Shown here: positions 11,180-23,953 of the stretch, piece by piece | How positions within the stretch are numbered: position 1 is the stretch's first letter | Layout of the letters: each line of letters begins with the position of its first letter | Origin: Linyphia triangularis | Lineage: Eukaryota; Arthropoda; Arachnida; Araneae; Linyphiidae | Assembly: GCA_963978545.1 (NCBI GenBank) | Contig: OZ021732.1 | Span: 27,496,123-27,560,122, forward strand | Length of the DNA stretch: 64,000 bases | Direction of reading: 5' to 3' | The notes under the pieces: model-generated | What the model was told of the DNA's origin: nothing | The model's database searches: none | Seen by the model: the letters and a program-made list of their open reading frames with translations, nothing else | Program-made: the position numbers and the translations under genes

Positions 11180-11219
11180 AAGTTGGTGAAATTTCGTAGC
11201 GAAACTCATATTTAATTAG
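11180..11219 (+). repeat. Relic Helitron 3' end
   Basis: GGTGAAATTTCGTAGCGAAA followed about 12 bases later by TTTAATTAGT resembles the Helitron 3' terminus seen at 3490-3530 and 6970-7009, with the terminal CTAG changed to TTAG. No matching 5' end was found nearby. Confidence 0.35.
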
Positions 11220-13439
11220 TTGATTTATACGATAAGCAAATTAAAACTTTGTTAAGCTTTTACTTATACAAGTAAAAGGATCAGTGCATCTAATTCATCT
11301 ACTTTAATAGCTTTGCATTTGCAGCTTTTATCTTTTATTTAATTACTTTATAATCTATAATATTAATCTGAAATAAATAAGGAATACATTTTTCCGGACT
11401 GAAAATGAATTTTTACTGTCAATCAAATAAGAGTTCAAATTTGAAGATTTCGTTTAAATGCAAAGAGGATTATTTTCAAAAATTAGTTCATTATTTAGTT
11501 ATTGAAGCAAAACGATAGCAATAAAATCTACAGAAAGAATTAGGTTAAACAATTTCTAGGGATTAGAAAGGACATTCATTATAATAAAATAAAAACCGAT
11601 TTTAACGTAACAAGGAAAATTATCGTCACCAAAACGCATTCTTTATTTTATTCTAGATTAACGGAAGAAAGTATTGACATCAATTTAATAAAAGAAATAT
11701 AGGCTTTGCTTGAATCTCTTTAAGCAAGGCATTTTGCAATTACATAAAAGTAAGAAAATTTTAAATTATTGTTTAAGGAAATGTTATGTCGGGGCTTCAG
11801 TAACGTGGTTACATTCAATTCCGAAATTAGAGGGAGAAGGCGAAAAGGAAGATATATGGAGAAGATATGTATGGGCTCGGCTCAAGATTTCTAAACTATC
11901 TACTTACCAACCAGTAAAATTAGGTTTGGTAAAACTATTATATTTTGGTATACTACTGGGGTTTAGTATACATTAAATTTAAGTACAATGAGTTAAGAAA
12001 AAACTAATTTTACTAACTCCAACACATAAATCTTATTTAGTGAGTTAAAATCTTCGGGTGTGAAAACTGGATAAGAACTAGTGTTTATAATTTCCGGAGG
12101 GATTGGAAAGTTATTAAACACGAGCACTTGCAAAAATATTGGATAATATTATAAGGATATGTGACACATTATTAGAAAAAAGGAGAAAATACATGTATTT
12201 TCTTTTATCCAATTACTATTCCAACCCAAGATGTTTCGGCTCTGCATAAAAGCTCTTGCACCAAATGATTTCTAAACCAACCAACAATTACCATAGATAA
12301 ATTTTACATATTTATGGCATGTTCTCCAAGTCTGGACGAGCTTTGAGATTATTACTTTAAAGTGGAGTATGCTTACAAAATATAAAAAGACATCAGTCTT
12401 ACTAACATGAGCAGTTTCGTACATCCTGCTCAAATTTTTAGACGGCATATTTCGTTACATATTCAAAACATCACTTACACAACAGATACTTAATCCTCGT
12501 GACTTGTATACTTATAAGAAATCTAATTATATTTGGATGCAAGAGAAAAAATATTGAAATTTGACATCCAACTTTTTTGTTTGTTTGTTTCGAGACTAGT
12601 TATATTGCTGAACTATGCGAAATTTAATTCCCTAGAGTTATCCCCGGCTTCAGAGCCTAGTGTTTATGGACCTGTGCCAAAACAATTCTATTTCCCATAA
12701 CTTTTTTCTTTAAAATGATTAATATTACAATATTTTATTTCGAAGAACTATTTCAGCTTTTTTTTAAAGCAAAGAATAACTAAAACTATCATATTTTTCT
12801 ATTACCTTCATAAGTATAAATTTTACTTAAAATTATGTACATTTATTTCACTTGTAATTATTTTTTGCTTTGTATGTATCTCAGGTTGTGTTCTGGAATT
12901 AGTTGCAATTATATATTGCTTGTTTAAAAATCTCTATCTTGCTTATGTTTAGAAATGAAATTTTTAACATTCATTTTTACATAATTTCGATAATGTTTCA
13001 TAGATTATAAATGCAATATGTTTTTATTAAAGTATATGAAAATATTTTTGTTGTTCAAGTACTAATGAAATTAATTTGATAAATCATGTTTAATAAATTT
13101 TATTATTTTCATATAAATCGGTATCATTTCTAGGAATGCTGTATAGTAATTATGCAAAACAATTTTAACTTTGACAGGACCATTAATTTTGCCGGAAGGA
13201 CATTTCTATAGAAGAAGAATTTCTCTATATATTTGCATCGCTTTAAAAAAAAGCGTACGATTTTAAAAAAGTATAAAAATGTTTGAATACTATATACAAA
13301 AGTGGTTTAAAATCTTTGGAAATTAAATGAAGCTCTTAAAAACACGCCTTTAAAAAAAAAAAAAAACCTGCTAATGTATCAGTTCCTAAAAGGAAGATTA
13401 AAAGTTCACTCTCAGAATGACCTTATAATATGCCTTCGT
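11220..13439. other. Intron 2 sequence, AT-rich, nothing recognised
   Basis: AT-rich intron. A short plus-strand open frame at 11710-11976 has no domain I recognise and no splice or start context to support it. Confidence 0.5.
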
Positions 13440-14080
13440 AAAAACTGCATTAAGAGCTAAGCAATGTCTTGGAGAAAGACACAAATTTCGATTGTAAAGA
13501 AGAAACCGAACCTCTTGCTAGACCACGGGACACTTCATTAGGAAACACTTTCCCACACCGATTTCAATTCAACCGCGCAGCTGAAACTAAAAACAAGACA
13601 GAAAGAGAGAAAAAAAGACACATCGAAACTCGAAACGCCTCCAAAAGGCCAACTTTTTCTGCCCCTCTTGTTGGTCTTGCTAATGAAGGCAGCTGAACCA
13701 AGCGATGAATATTTATGCACACAAGGTGTGAGGAACGACGGGCGGTCGGCAGTTAAAAGGCAGTGCCTTGTTGTGGAGTCCATATCAAGTGGAGAAGACA
13801 CCTGCCTCGTTGTAGGCCTCAAAAAACAAAGATTGGAGTAGTTTGGGCCAAAGAAGAGAAGGAGAGTAGGGGAGGGGGGGGGGGGTGAGCAAACATAGGG
13901 CGGCCGTTGTGCTGCTCGGCAGGAGAGAACATGTGCGACATCTGCTGCGACGCTTTTCTTGAAGGAGATGATCTTAGAAAGGAATATTTGGTGGCCCCTT
14001 TCTTTTTCCCCTTAACGACAGGAAACAGAAGAGATTGACACTGAGGCTTCGATGCTACTGCTTGGTATCTCATCAAAGAT
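13440..14080. other. GC-richer unique island in intron 2
   Basis: This block has clearly higher G+C and CpG than its surroundings and no repeat structure. It contains E-box hexamers CAGCTG (13578, 13690), CACCTG (13799) and CATGTG (about 13930), and a G12 run (13874-13885). Open frames on both strands are short and unconvincing. It could be a conserved regulatory block or an old repeat. Nothing in the sequence alone decides this. Confidence 0.35.
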
Positions 14081-14908
14081 AAGAGCGGCGTGAAGACATT
14101 TTAAAGATGGGTAGATAGAAAAAAAGAAAGAAAACTTTTTTTTATGTGGGAGTGAGACTAGAATATATACTGTCATCTTTCTCTTGAGTGTTCTTTATAA
14201 ATGCCAGCATCGGAGAAGCCATACTAAAATGATATGTTGCCTTTTTCGATCCGTATATGCAGTATTATGAACTTTTTTTCGTATAGACCGAGAAGTGAAT
14301 GCAAATTTTGGCAAGTCTTCGAACTTGATTCTGAATTTTTTTTTTAAAGAATGCAGAAAGATACTAGTAGTTTAAGAATATATTTGTCTGTTGGGGAAAA
14401 ATGTGTACGAAACTATTCAAAAACTGACTTTGCATTAGTTTAATTAAAATCGATAAACGATTACATCGCAACTTTCCGAGATAATGAACATCCTTTTTTT
14501 TTGTAGGTATATTACCACTCTTCGACTTAGTTTCTTTTTAAAGCAAGTATTTTTGTCAGAAGAGTAAAATACTCTATTCTGTTCCTCATTAATAATTAAT
14601 AGCGATAAATTTACCAGACAGAAATAATAACTTCAATATGGAAAGCTAGCCATATTTGGCCATTTGTTTTAATTCGATTAATTCGGAATCGATATTCGAA
14701 CAGTTTCGATAATTTTTTTCTTCTGGCAGACTAATATATTCTTAATATACTAGTACCTCTCTACATTGTATAAAAATTTAAGAATTAGTGTCCGATGGGG
14801 TACCAAAACTTTCCGTTTGATACAGAGGATCTTAAATTAGAAGACCTTAGATTAGAGACTTAATTTAATCATAAATCAGTATCTTTCTAAGTAAAATGAT
14901 TAACTTAC
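14081..14908. other. Intron 2, 5' part, nothing recognised
   Basis: AT-rich intron leading to the strong exon 2 donor AG|GTAAGT (14909/14908). I see no element in it. Confidence 0.5.
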
Positions 14909-15791
14909 CTGATGACAAACACATAGGGTGGGTAGATCGGATTGGGTTGAAGGTACACAGGGACATACACCTTCGACTTAGGATAGACAGGCCCCTGTGG
15001 CACAAGTATTCGGACCACATCGTCACTCTTCACCTCCTCATAGCTCCCATGAACGCCGGAAAGAGGGACATCCTCTAGATATACACTCGGCAATCCAGCC
15101 GGCACCGACACGGGCAAGGCAGCCGAATCCGAGCATTCAAACAAACCGCTTTGCAGAACGGCGTATTCCACCCTCACCCAAGTCCTCTGAGTCTTCGGAC
15201 TTTTCCATGCTGGAGATTCCAAGGGCGGCCACCAAGAGACTGGTAAAGTCGCCTGAGCCAGACAGACTCCGTCGCGGCTTTCACTTGGGCTGCAAGCTGC
15301 CATTAGATGCTGGTCACGATTGTGGACGTACAGCACCACACACAGAGAATCTGAGAGTTTTCCACCTTCAGTGGCATCTTCTGTAGTAGATGGTCTTCTC
15401 TTTGGATCAGATGCCCTAGCGCTATGGAATAGGACCCTGAGAACAGGCCTGTCCCTGCGAACCTCGCGGGTTACTAAACGAGCTGTCACGTCCCCAGAAT
15501 ATTCTAGAATACTCTCTATGCGTGCATCACCTGAAGGTGGTATGGTATCGTTTTTGTTCCTGGGGTATGCTGCTGCAGGATGAACTAGCTGCTTAGCAAT
15601 GAAAGGACCAAACTGGGATCGAAGGGTGACTGGAACGTTCGAATGGAGCAGGGTGAAACGGTGGGTCTCCTCTTCGTCATCTGCAGTCTTGCCAGTGGCG
15701 GTGGAGGTGGCTCTGTCGTCTGCGTGTTGGGTTCGCAGGAAGAAGCCGTTGTCTCTGCCGTCCAAAGTGAGGTCGACTTTGCCATGACCAC
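14909..15791 (-). CDS. TMEM132-family transmembrane protein, exon 2 (main N-terminal ectodomain)
   Basis: The 883-base exon encodes residues 17-311. TMEM132 proteins are single-pass type I membrane proteins with a large extracellular part and are mainly neural. Vertebrate members (A-E) and the fly homologue are linked to cell adhesion and the actin cytoskeleton. Visible here are a K-V-D-L-T-L strand then DNGFFLRT near the mature N-terminus, an N-glycosylation site (N97, NDT), and the cysteine pattern SLCVVLY (C167), AAC (C183), GVCLAQATLPVSWWPP (C193) and LFEC (C236). The diagnostic KVYVPVYLQPNPIYPPYVFV block is at about residues 290-309. The acceptor is CCATTTCAG|G and the donor AG|GTAAGT. 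The exon enters in phase 1, matching exon 1, and exits in phase 2. One very large exon 2 after a signal-peptide exon is also how vertebrate TMEM132 genes are built. Which family member it corresponds to cannot be told from this part. Confidence 0.93.
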
Positions 15792-16334
15792 CTGAAATGG
15801 AAATTAAGGATGAGGAATTGTAGTATTTGAGACAAAAATGTCAGTATGCTTTATTTTCTAAAACCTGAGTAATCTCTTCATTCATTGATAAGTTTAGTGA
15901 TTTATTGTGCATTATTTGAGCTGTAAATAAGACAAATAGCCTATGCAGAAAGTTCATGCATGACTTTAACAGTGTCTTGTTCAGCAGTGGTCATAAATTT
16001 ATAGTTGCAGTGTAGTGTAATACAACCAAACCAAATTTCATAAAATTGAATACATTATTTTCTGAATAGCTCTCTAAGTGCAACTAAAAACTTGCTCATC
16101 CATTTAAACTTTTTACTAAATGATCGTCCCATGAAAAATATAATTGTCTACATTTTTAGCATCTTAATCTAATACAATTAGCTACTAGTTACAAGCCTAC
16201 ATCTCCTACTCAATCAGTTATGAACAAAATACTGGCAAGTTTTATTTTCGATTACTTACATAGCAATCCACGATTTGATATGTTAGTTCATATCATATTT
16301 TGAGAGGTGATTTAGTGAAACTGATATATATATA

Positions 16335-16367
<33 letters not shown>

Positions 16368-17900
16368 TATAGTTCTTCAGTCTTACTTCTCACATTATGC
16401 CAAAAAAAGAAATCATTTTAGATGCCGTTACTATACCGCAACATACATATGAAACCCTGCAAAAGCCCTTGATATCAGACATACCACGCTATTATCTTTA
16501 CGTGAAGCTTGGAAGCTTAGTTCTCAAAGCCAATTTTTTTCCCCTTTCCCCCCCCCCCCTTTTTTTTTTCTTTCAGTTTCTGACAAACGAAATGTGTCGA
16601 ATGTAATAATACCAATGGGGATAAACTGGGTCATTATAATATTTCTATGGTTTCCTAAAAGAAAACTTGGGTTGCAATATGTCTCCCTATTCCATGATTG
16701 TGTCGCCCGAAAAAAAAAGTTCCCATTCCCTTGTACTCAACAATTTGGATTACTTTTTAACATTTGAACTGAAATCTGAGCAGTGCAAAATTGAAGATGG
16801 GGTACAAAATTTCTTCAGCAAAAAAAGCAAAAATATTAATTTTCGTTTCAGCAAAATGTTAATATAATTACGAGTTCCATTCGTGATATTTAATTTAACA
16901 CAATTAAAAACACTTCTTATTATTAAATTCTTATTAACTTTAAATATAAAACTATTTTATACTAAGTATCAATTGGAAAAATTCTTTTTTTATCTTGTAT
17001 TTTACTTGCTTATCTCCTTGGGATAACAAAAATGGTGTTTTTGCAAATTTTATGGTAAAATGTTTTAGCAAAAGGAACTAAGTCAGTCTGTCTAATTTGA
17101 GCCTTTAAGAAAGTTCTTAGACATTTTGCTAAAAAAAGCACCCACAGCTAAATCCCTGAAACTGAGATCTACATCTTTCCACAAGGTTGTCAAATATTAA
17201 GGAGGACGCATAAAAACTTTGAAAAAGAATGGTTATGTCACCCATTTGACGGTAACTAGTATAACATTTTCCGCAGAGTTTGTGAGGATTTTCAAAAAGT
17301 GTTACTTTGTTTTTGAAGCCAACTAACTGGGTTCAGAATTTACACTCAGAAATAATGTGCAAACATTTCAGCCGGCGGTAAAAGCAGAAGCAGGTTTATA
17401 GAGTCGTAGTTCAGGAGGAGGGGGGGGAGGTTGTATTTTTACAACTCACACCCTCACCACAATTTGGTGGCACTTTATGCGGGGTTTCCTCACTTTCCCA
17501 AATTTTTCTTGACACAAAAGCGTCATTGTGCTGTGACAAAGTACACCTGATCGTGAGTATAACATTACGCCCTGAACGGCGTTGTCTCTCGACACTCAAA
17601 CGTGCTTTCTTGGGTTTAAAAGAGAAGTGATGTTCTGGAGATAAAAGGAGAGATGTAGAATAATAATATCTTTTGTCTGCTATATTTACGGGTGCTTGCA
17701 GCGCGCTGAAGGGATACCTATTAACTAAAATTAAGTTTTCTTAATGTTTACTGAGGTTTGATCTCTCAATTTTTAGCTATTTAAACAGTGGGGGTTTGAT
17801 CGTTCACGACTTTTGGAAGATTTTTTTTTTATGCATAAAGGGGCGAAATGTGCTTAAAAACTATTTGTTAGTTATCTTTAACTGAAAGTACAGATAAAAA
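15792..17900. other. Intron 1, 3' end: AT-rich with a GC-richer patch
   Basis: The stretch holds a TA microsatellite (16324-16371), a C-run followed by a T-run (about 16546-16569) and a somewhat GC-richer unique patch near 17400-17620. No gene or element ends were recognised. Confidence 0.5.
16324..16371. repeat. TA microsatellite
   Basis: Interrupted (TA)n tract of about 48 bases. Confidence 0.9.
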
Positions 17901-18672
17901 TAGTTATTTATGCAACTAGTGGGGAAAGGAATACTTTTTCAAACGAGGTAAAACGCTTAGTTTGACGAGTGCGATAGCATGAGTCAAATAATTTACTGAG
18001 TTTGAAAAAGTATTTTCCCTCATGTTGCATACAGTTTTTAAAATAACGTGCAAAAAATATTTTAATACATATATTTGTTAATGTTGGTAACGCGGGTCAA
18101 TGAATTTCTTTTGAAAATACGTCACTTCAATTTCAAGACTATATAATATTTGAGCACGAGGCGTGCGAGAAAGTACTTTTTCACACTAGTGCGAAAAAGT
18201 TACTGTCCCACACTCCTCGCAAATAAGTGTTACTTTCGGCACGATATTTCACTCAGAATAATTATAAAGAGTTTATATTTTTTGCACGTTGTTATGAAAT
18301 AGTTATTTATGCAACTAGTTGTGAAAGTAATGGTTTTTTAAACGAGGTAAAATGCTTATTTAACGAGTACGATATCACGAGTCAAATAATTTACCGAGTT
18401 TGAAAAGGTAATTTCGCACATGTTGCTCACACTGCTTATTATAATCACGTGTAAAAATATTTTTAATACATATATATTGACGTTAGAAACTCCAGTCAAT
18501 GAATTCATTTCGAAAATAAGTCTTTTCTATACAAAGACTATATGAAATTAATGCACGAGACGTGCAGTAAAGTATTTTATAGCATTGCCGCACTCCTCAC
18601 GATAAAGCGTTACTTTCGCCATGATTTCTGATTTAAAAAAAAATTAAACTTTTTACACGTTGTTATAAAAAA
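17901..18672. repeat. Tandem pair of fold-back units (399 bp)
   Basis: Two direct copies begin with TAGTTATTTATGCAACTAGT at 17901 and TAGTTATTTATGCAACTAGT at 18300. The second is diverged and ends about 18672. Each unit contains nested inverted repeats. In unit 1, ATAACGTGCAAAAAATAT (18043-18060) pairs with ATATTTTTTGCACGTTGTTAT near 18275-18296. ACTTTTTCAAACGAGGTAAA pairs with TTTACTGAGTTTGAAAAAGT, and GTTATTTATGCAACTAG pairs with a TATGCAACATG-type block. The layout suggests a fold-back or MITE-like element that was tandemly duplicated. No coding sequence is present. Confidence 0.7.
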
Positions 18673-20340
18673 GCTTTTTTGCTCTTTTTTTTTAAATTTA
18701 TTCTGAACGTAATATCAGTTCATTAAAACTACTTTGATACTTATGTCCACGTGGAATAAAAATATAGGTGCAGAGAAATTCTCCCGCCGTGCAGGCATTA
18801 TATTGAAAAGGGTTTCATCGTTTTGCAACATTGGGGAATTCTTTTGACCAATCACAGTACACTTTTAAACGCAAATTCGATTTTTCGCATTCCAATCACA
18901 GTTTACATTTCATTTTCCTGCAAAAGTAGCAGCAATCGATAGACGTAAGCATAAAAGTTCATTTTGTTGTAATTAGTTATGATAAATTATTGTATTAGAA
19001 AATATTATATTCGAGCAAAAACAGGAAGTTCTGCATGTATCTAAAGAAATTTTTAAAAACGTGTTTAAAGTTTTGTTAATGCTTGTTTGCATTTGTTTTG
19101 CATTAACATATAAAATCAATTAAACATATTTAAAGCTAACGTCTTACAGGCTACATTTAATTACGTGGTTAAGGTTGTAAAACACAAAGTTATTCTATAA
19201 AACTATCAAACGTTGATGTGAGAAAGATATAATGATATATTTCAAATAATATGTGGGGGAAAAAACCTCATGATAGAATCATGGTCAACACCTTTATAGC
19301 CTTGAATAGGAACAATATTTATACATATTTATGACATACCTAAAACAGAACAAAAGAATAGAAAACATCATTAAGGTTAACGGAATGATGTTGACATCTT
19401 TCATGCCATTAATAATGTAAATCGTTAAATTAACAAATTCAGCGTTTGATCTGTCGTTGATTCCCATTTCCAATAAAGGATATAATTATTGTAACTGTAA
19501 GTGGAGAGGTATAATTGTTACACCATTAGCAAAGGTGGAGTTCTAGATAAGCCAATTATTTGTTCTAGTTTACAATGGTGATAATGTTTATATGGATAAT
19601 TTAGTAATTTGATTGTAAAATTGGCGTCTGGAAAAACTCTGTTTACTTTACCATTCAAAGAAAAATAAATAGGTAGATAATGGATATTAATAAGACATAA
19701 GAACAAAAAGAAACTTGCCAATTTATTAAATTTGGCAATATTCTAATAATAGTAAATTTTGAAAAATTTTGCGAAGTTTGTGACATAATTAGCAGCAAAA
19801 TTAGTTGTAAATTTTCTAAAAATTTCAAAGCCTTCTTTGAAAGAATTTTTTTTCGGTATTATGTCACGTATTTGCGTTTACTTTAGGGAACGGAACAAGT
19901 CTAGAAGTCCACATTGGAATGGTACAAAAGAAATACTAATACAAGTGCATTTAAAAAAAATTCAGATTCATGGCAAAGGTGATATTGCCGTCAAAAACAA
20001 TAAAATAATAATAATACGTATAAAAGAAAACCATAAAACAATAATAACGAGGGTTCAACTACCCCTTTTTGTCCCTCCCACCAAATCATTTACAATGTAC
20101 GATCGTAATGCATTAACAAAATTACTGAAAGTACTCTTATAGACAGTCTCCACCAGACTTAACAGATCAAAATTACGAATTAAATAAAAACAAAGCAGAA
20201 GCTTGTAAAAAAAATATTGCTGAGACGTGTGCGCAGTTACAGATACTTCTACGAACAGAACGAACACCAATTGAAAGATTGGTAAGAATTCCTCCTCTAA
20301 TTATATCTTCTTTCCTCCCCCGAAATCACCCAATACATCA
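18673..20340. other. Intron 1, AT-rich, nothing recognised
   Basis: Short open frames at 19518-20270 have no recognisable domain. No repeat ends were seen. Confidence 0.5.
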
Positions 20341-20800
20341 GTTTTCTTTCATTTGGTTTCATAACCTCCCCCCCCCCCCCCACCTCTTCCCTACTACACA
20401 CAGGGCTGTCGCTAACTGAAACGGCAATTTTAGCCTCAACGCGATAAACGGCCGTAGCGTCCGGTATAAAACAGCCACGAAATGCGTCTTCCTAAAATTT
20501 CATTGTCCCCGTTATATGTAACGGGAAAGAAGAGCCCCCCCCCCCCCCCCCGACGGAGATTAATGATTCACAGAAAAGTGACGTCAGCCCTTGGATGCAT
20601 TGATTTTTGTACAACGGCGCCCTGTATCCTCTCCTGTGCATGTGAAGCCCACTGCACCCGAAAAGGCTCCACCAATGCTTCTTTGATGGTTATTTCTTTA
20701 TTGAAGCGTCACAAAATGTGGTGTGTGTGTGAAAAGACGTCTAACTGCATACCCTGGCATTCAGGGACTTTTTTTTTTTCTCAAGCTAAGTTCTGAATAA
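20341..20800. other. GC-richer unique island with poly(C) tracts in intron 1
   Basis: There are two C tracts (about 20368-20381 and 20535-20551), a run of CpGs around 20430-20470, a TATAAAA at 20465 and a perfect CRE palindrome TGACGTCA at 20579-20586. No reading frame with known homology follows. It could be a regulatory block, but evidence is weak. Confidence 0.3.
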
Positions 20801-22097
20801 TCGGATCAGTTTGGTACTGAGAAAAAAAGCAGGTATAAAGATCTTATAGAAGAATGGACTCAAAAGAACCCCAAGCATAAAGAAAGGGTTTTCATTGTAT
20901 CTTTTAAGAATGGTATGTGACCTGAAGGGTTTAAGAAGTTTTTTTTTTTTTTTTTTTTAAAAGGGCTTTAAAAGGAATTTTTTTAAATGGTTTGTCTATT
21001 TTTTTTTTCTATTTTTTTTTTTCTATTCTCGATTGTCACAACTGAATAAGTGTCTTGTTGATGGGTATAGACATATTATATGGACTCTTCAATGAATTTT
21101 AGACTTGAGATTTTCTTCAAAGACTTTACTGTCAACAAAAAATTATTGTTAGTCATTTAGATATGGGATAGAATTGATTAATATTTTTTTTTAAACTGTA
21201 CGATACCATAGAAAAAAAAACTTTGCTACAAGAGAAATGTATTTAAAAAAAAAAAATGTTGAAGTTCAAAATAGCTTTTTTTATGTAACACTAATGAAAA
21301 CCCCGAAAGAATATTCATTAGAAAATGAGGACTTTTATCCGACTTTAACTTGGAAAACAAAATGGTTGTAATTACTTGACGTTAATTGCACTATCTAATT
21401 GGAATCCGGGAGTCATGAATGTATTCAGTAAGAACTTTAAATTCTAAGAGGATTTTCTAACATGGCTCTCTTTATAAAAAAAAACAAAAAAACATGGGAT
21501 TTATTCAGATCAGATAACTATTTTTTATGTTGAGGTAAGGTTTTATGTTCGCAATTTGGAACTTCGTTCCAAAGTCTAATGACCAACGTTGCAAGAGTTT
21601 TGTTAGAAATAGAACGAAGCCATTTAATAGAATTCGACAAAAAATTATATGCTTATTTTTGTGAAGTAATTATTTGAATAAAGTCTAACTTCTGTTACAC
21701 TTATACAGTTTCAAACTTTTTCTCTTATTACTGGAAACTATTAACTCTAACTTTAGCAGTAAAACATTTTATTTTCAAGGAGAAAAAGGGCGAGAAATCC
21801 ATGAATAAATTCAAAATCTATCAAAGTTACAGAAATACGATTTTATCTTCCGCGCGTGATCTTCTTGGCGTTTCTTGCACTTGCAGCCACTTCTTAAATT
21901 AAGATAAATGACTCCCAAGGAATATATCGAAAAAAATTTGGCATAATTTATAACACTTCAACGTGTTATTTTTCATTAGAAGCAGGAAACCTGAATTATT
22001 ACAAAAGCAAATGGCCTAAGTCATCGGGCGTGGTAGGTTTTTAAAGTTATCATCATTTGAGAATTAAGTAAACATCTTAACAATGTACTGCTTTGTT
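20801..22097. other. Intron 1, AT-rich with T and A runs
   Basis: Several homopolymer tracts (for example 20940-20958 and 21000-21023) are present. Nothing else is recognised. Confidence 0.5.
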
Positions 22098-22345
22098 TGT
22101 GTATGATAACGTGAGTCTAGAATGCAAAAGGTCCCACGATTGAGCCCCGGTTCCAATCTATTGTATCTCTATTTCGGCCGCCTGGAGGTTTTTTTCCTGG
22201 TTTTCGTTATTCGGATGTAAAAGAGCGGCAGTTTTTCCTTAAAAGGCCTCCCATGATGCATTCCTACTCCTCACAGATTCTGCTATAACGATATTCCAGC
22301 ACAGTATACAGTCCTCGTGTAGCTCTTACCACAGAACCTCTCCAC
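22098..22345 (+). repeat. Probable decayed tRNA-derived SINE
   Basis: AAGGTCCCACGATTGAGCCCCGG (split here as AAGGTCCCACG and ATTGAGCCCCGG) resembles the T-arm of a tRNA with a B box changed to GATTGAGCC. It is followed by a GC-richer body including GGCCGCCTGGAGG and CCTGGTTTTCG. No clear A box or target duplication remains. The body differs from the SINE at 10480. Confidence 0.35.
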
Positions 22346-23023
22346 CTACTCCCACATTTAGCAAAATAAAAGTTTAAAATAGTTCCAAGTTTTTGCAAAT
22401 GATATTTTGAGGACTGCAATTATCTAAAAAATATTTTAAAGACTCAATTTGAACGTTTTCCCTTGTGGGGGGTGGGGCCTAAAACTTCATTCACAACTTT
22501 ACAAAAAATATACGGCAAAGTTAACTTGCATTTAAAACATCATAGGTCCACCAGACCATCCGAAGACGAAAGATTTCAGCTGATTTATATATCCTTCCTT
22601 CAACATCCTTTTCCCATGGTCATATTTACCAAATTTTATGAAGAAACTCATTAAATTAGTCTCTAGATTGTTCTAGACAAGCACCTTGTAATTGCAACCA
22701 CCCTGTACATTCTATACTAACCGAAACCTTGGAACGTTAAATGAGTACAAACAAGAAAACCTTATGTTTGAGAATAATGGAAGAAAGTCATTTTTAGTTC
22801 CCCTCGAAGTTTAGAATTGAATTGAAACCTCAGGAGCCAAGGCTGGTGGAAAAGGAAAATAAATACGAAAATCCTATTTGGTAGGAACCAGGAGTGACAT
22901 TCAATTTCAGTTCGTGATTTATTACCTCTGTACAAAACTGACCACTCAGAAATGCTGCAACCGTACTTTTTTCGCTGACCGCTTGCTGTGTCCCGACGCC
23001 GTTTTCTTTTACAAGATCGATCC

Positions 23024-23059
<36 letters not shown>

Positions 23060-23289
23060 CTTTTTCTGAAGGGGAAGCCTAACGTCATTTAATGCTGGCT
23101 GTAGGAGAAGGGAAAGGTTATATTTTGGCTGATTTTCAAAAATTAAACAACTAAGAAATTTGTAAAAAGATAACTTGAGCTCATAAAAGTATTGCTAATG
23201 TGTATAAATTAAGATAACTGTGAACTGTGTAATTGTCCTGATCTAAAAGGATTTGAGCGCGATCAAGCCTTGAAGAATACCGTACAGAC
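22346..23289. other. Intron 1, nothing recognised apart from a TA tract
   Basis: AT-rich with a (TA)n tract at 23026-23057. The open frames crossing that tract are artefacts of the repeat. Confidence 0.5.
23026..23057. repeat. TA microsatellite
   Basis: An uninterrupted (AT)16 tract of 32 bases. Confidence 0.95.
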
Positions 23290-23953
23290 CAGCGTTAGCC
23301 ACTAACTTTTAGATGCGGGCCGTATGACTTATGTTGGAGCTTTTCGCTCGCCGGATCCACCAATATACGTATCTTTTATTATTATCAAACTGAAAGGAAA
23401 TATTGATTTTTTTATCTTAATAAAATTACATTTGAAGTAGATTTTTAATTTAAATAATTAAAAAAAAAAATTTCATTATTAGTAAATCAAGGTCTAAAAA
23501 AGAAGTGAATCTTTTGTTTCATCGTGAAAAGGCCACTTGTCCTAACTTTTAATAAAAGTATTTAAAATGTACTTCCAGATTAATCCGTTTTAGTCAATAT
23601 CAATTGTGAGACGATGGCGGTCGAAATCGTTCAGTTTGTTTCACGATAGAGTCGATGTCTTTTGGAGTACTTGTTGTGGTCCATTTTAATAAATTGTCCA
23701 AATGAGATTCAGTTAAGTTATTCCTGTATTTATATTCTTGATGAAAACCACCTTACTGAAAGCTTCTTCATATAGTTTCTTCGAGCACGTGGTGGAGAAC
23801 TCTGTTCTACATAGTTAAAACATATTATTTCGGATAAATTACAATTATGTAAAAAAAAAAAAAAAATCATGATTTTTTTTTTTTCTGTAGAGCCAGTAGG
23901 CTGCAAAAAAAATCTGTCGCGGCCTAAATCCGGCCGCGTTGTGGCTAACGCTG
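23290..23953 (-). mobile_element. Decayed hAT element with transposase tail
   Basis: Terminal inverted repeats CAGCGTTAGCCACTAAC (left) and GTTGTGGCTAACGCTG (right) bound the element. Flanking 8-mers GTACAGAC (23282-23289) and GTATAAAC (23954-23961) match at six of eight positions, fitting an aged hAT 8-bp target duplication. The minus strand between them still encodes the C-terminal end of an hAT transposase, listed separately. At 664 bp it is a deletion derivative. Confidence 0.65.
23600..23769 (-). pseudogene. hAT transposase C-terminal fragment, frameshifted
   Basis: The minus strand reads EEAFSKVVFIKN and, after a frame change, YKYRNNLTESHLDNLLKW, and ends with PPSSHN and a stop. The order S/A-F-S-x-x-x-x-I-K-x-K-Y-R-N-x-L-T-x-x-x-L-x-x-L-L is the conserved dimerisation tail of hAT transposases. 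The catalytic part is absent. The fragment sits inside TIRs of hAT type, which supports the call. Confidence 0.65.

Noticed and set aside
14997..15583. Plus-strand frames of 129 and 87 codons opposite exon 2
   Set aside because: They mirror the real minus-strand coding exon and have no homology of their own.
20440..20800. An internal promoter at the TATAAAA of 20465
   Set aside because: Only the TATA-like word and nearby CpGs support it, and no plausible transcript or reading frame follows.
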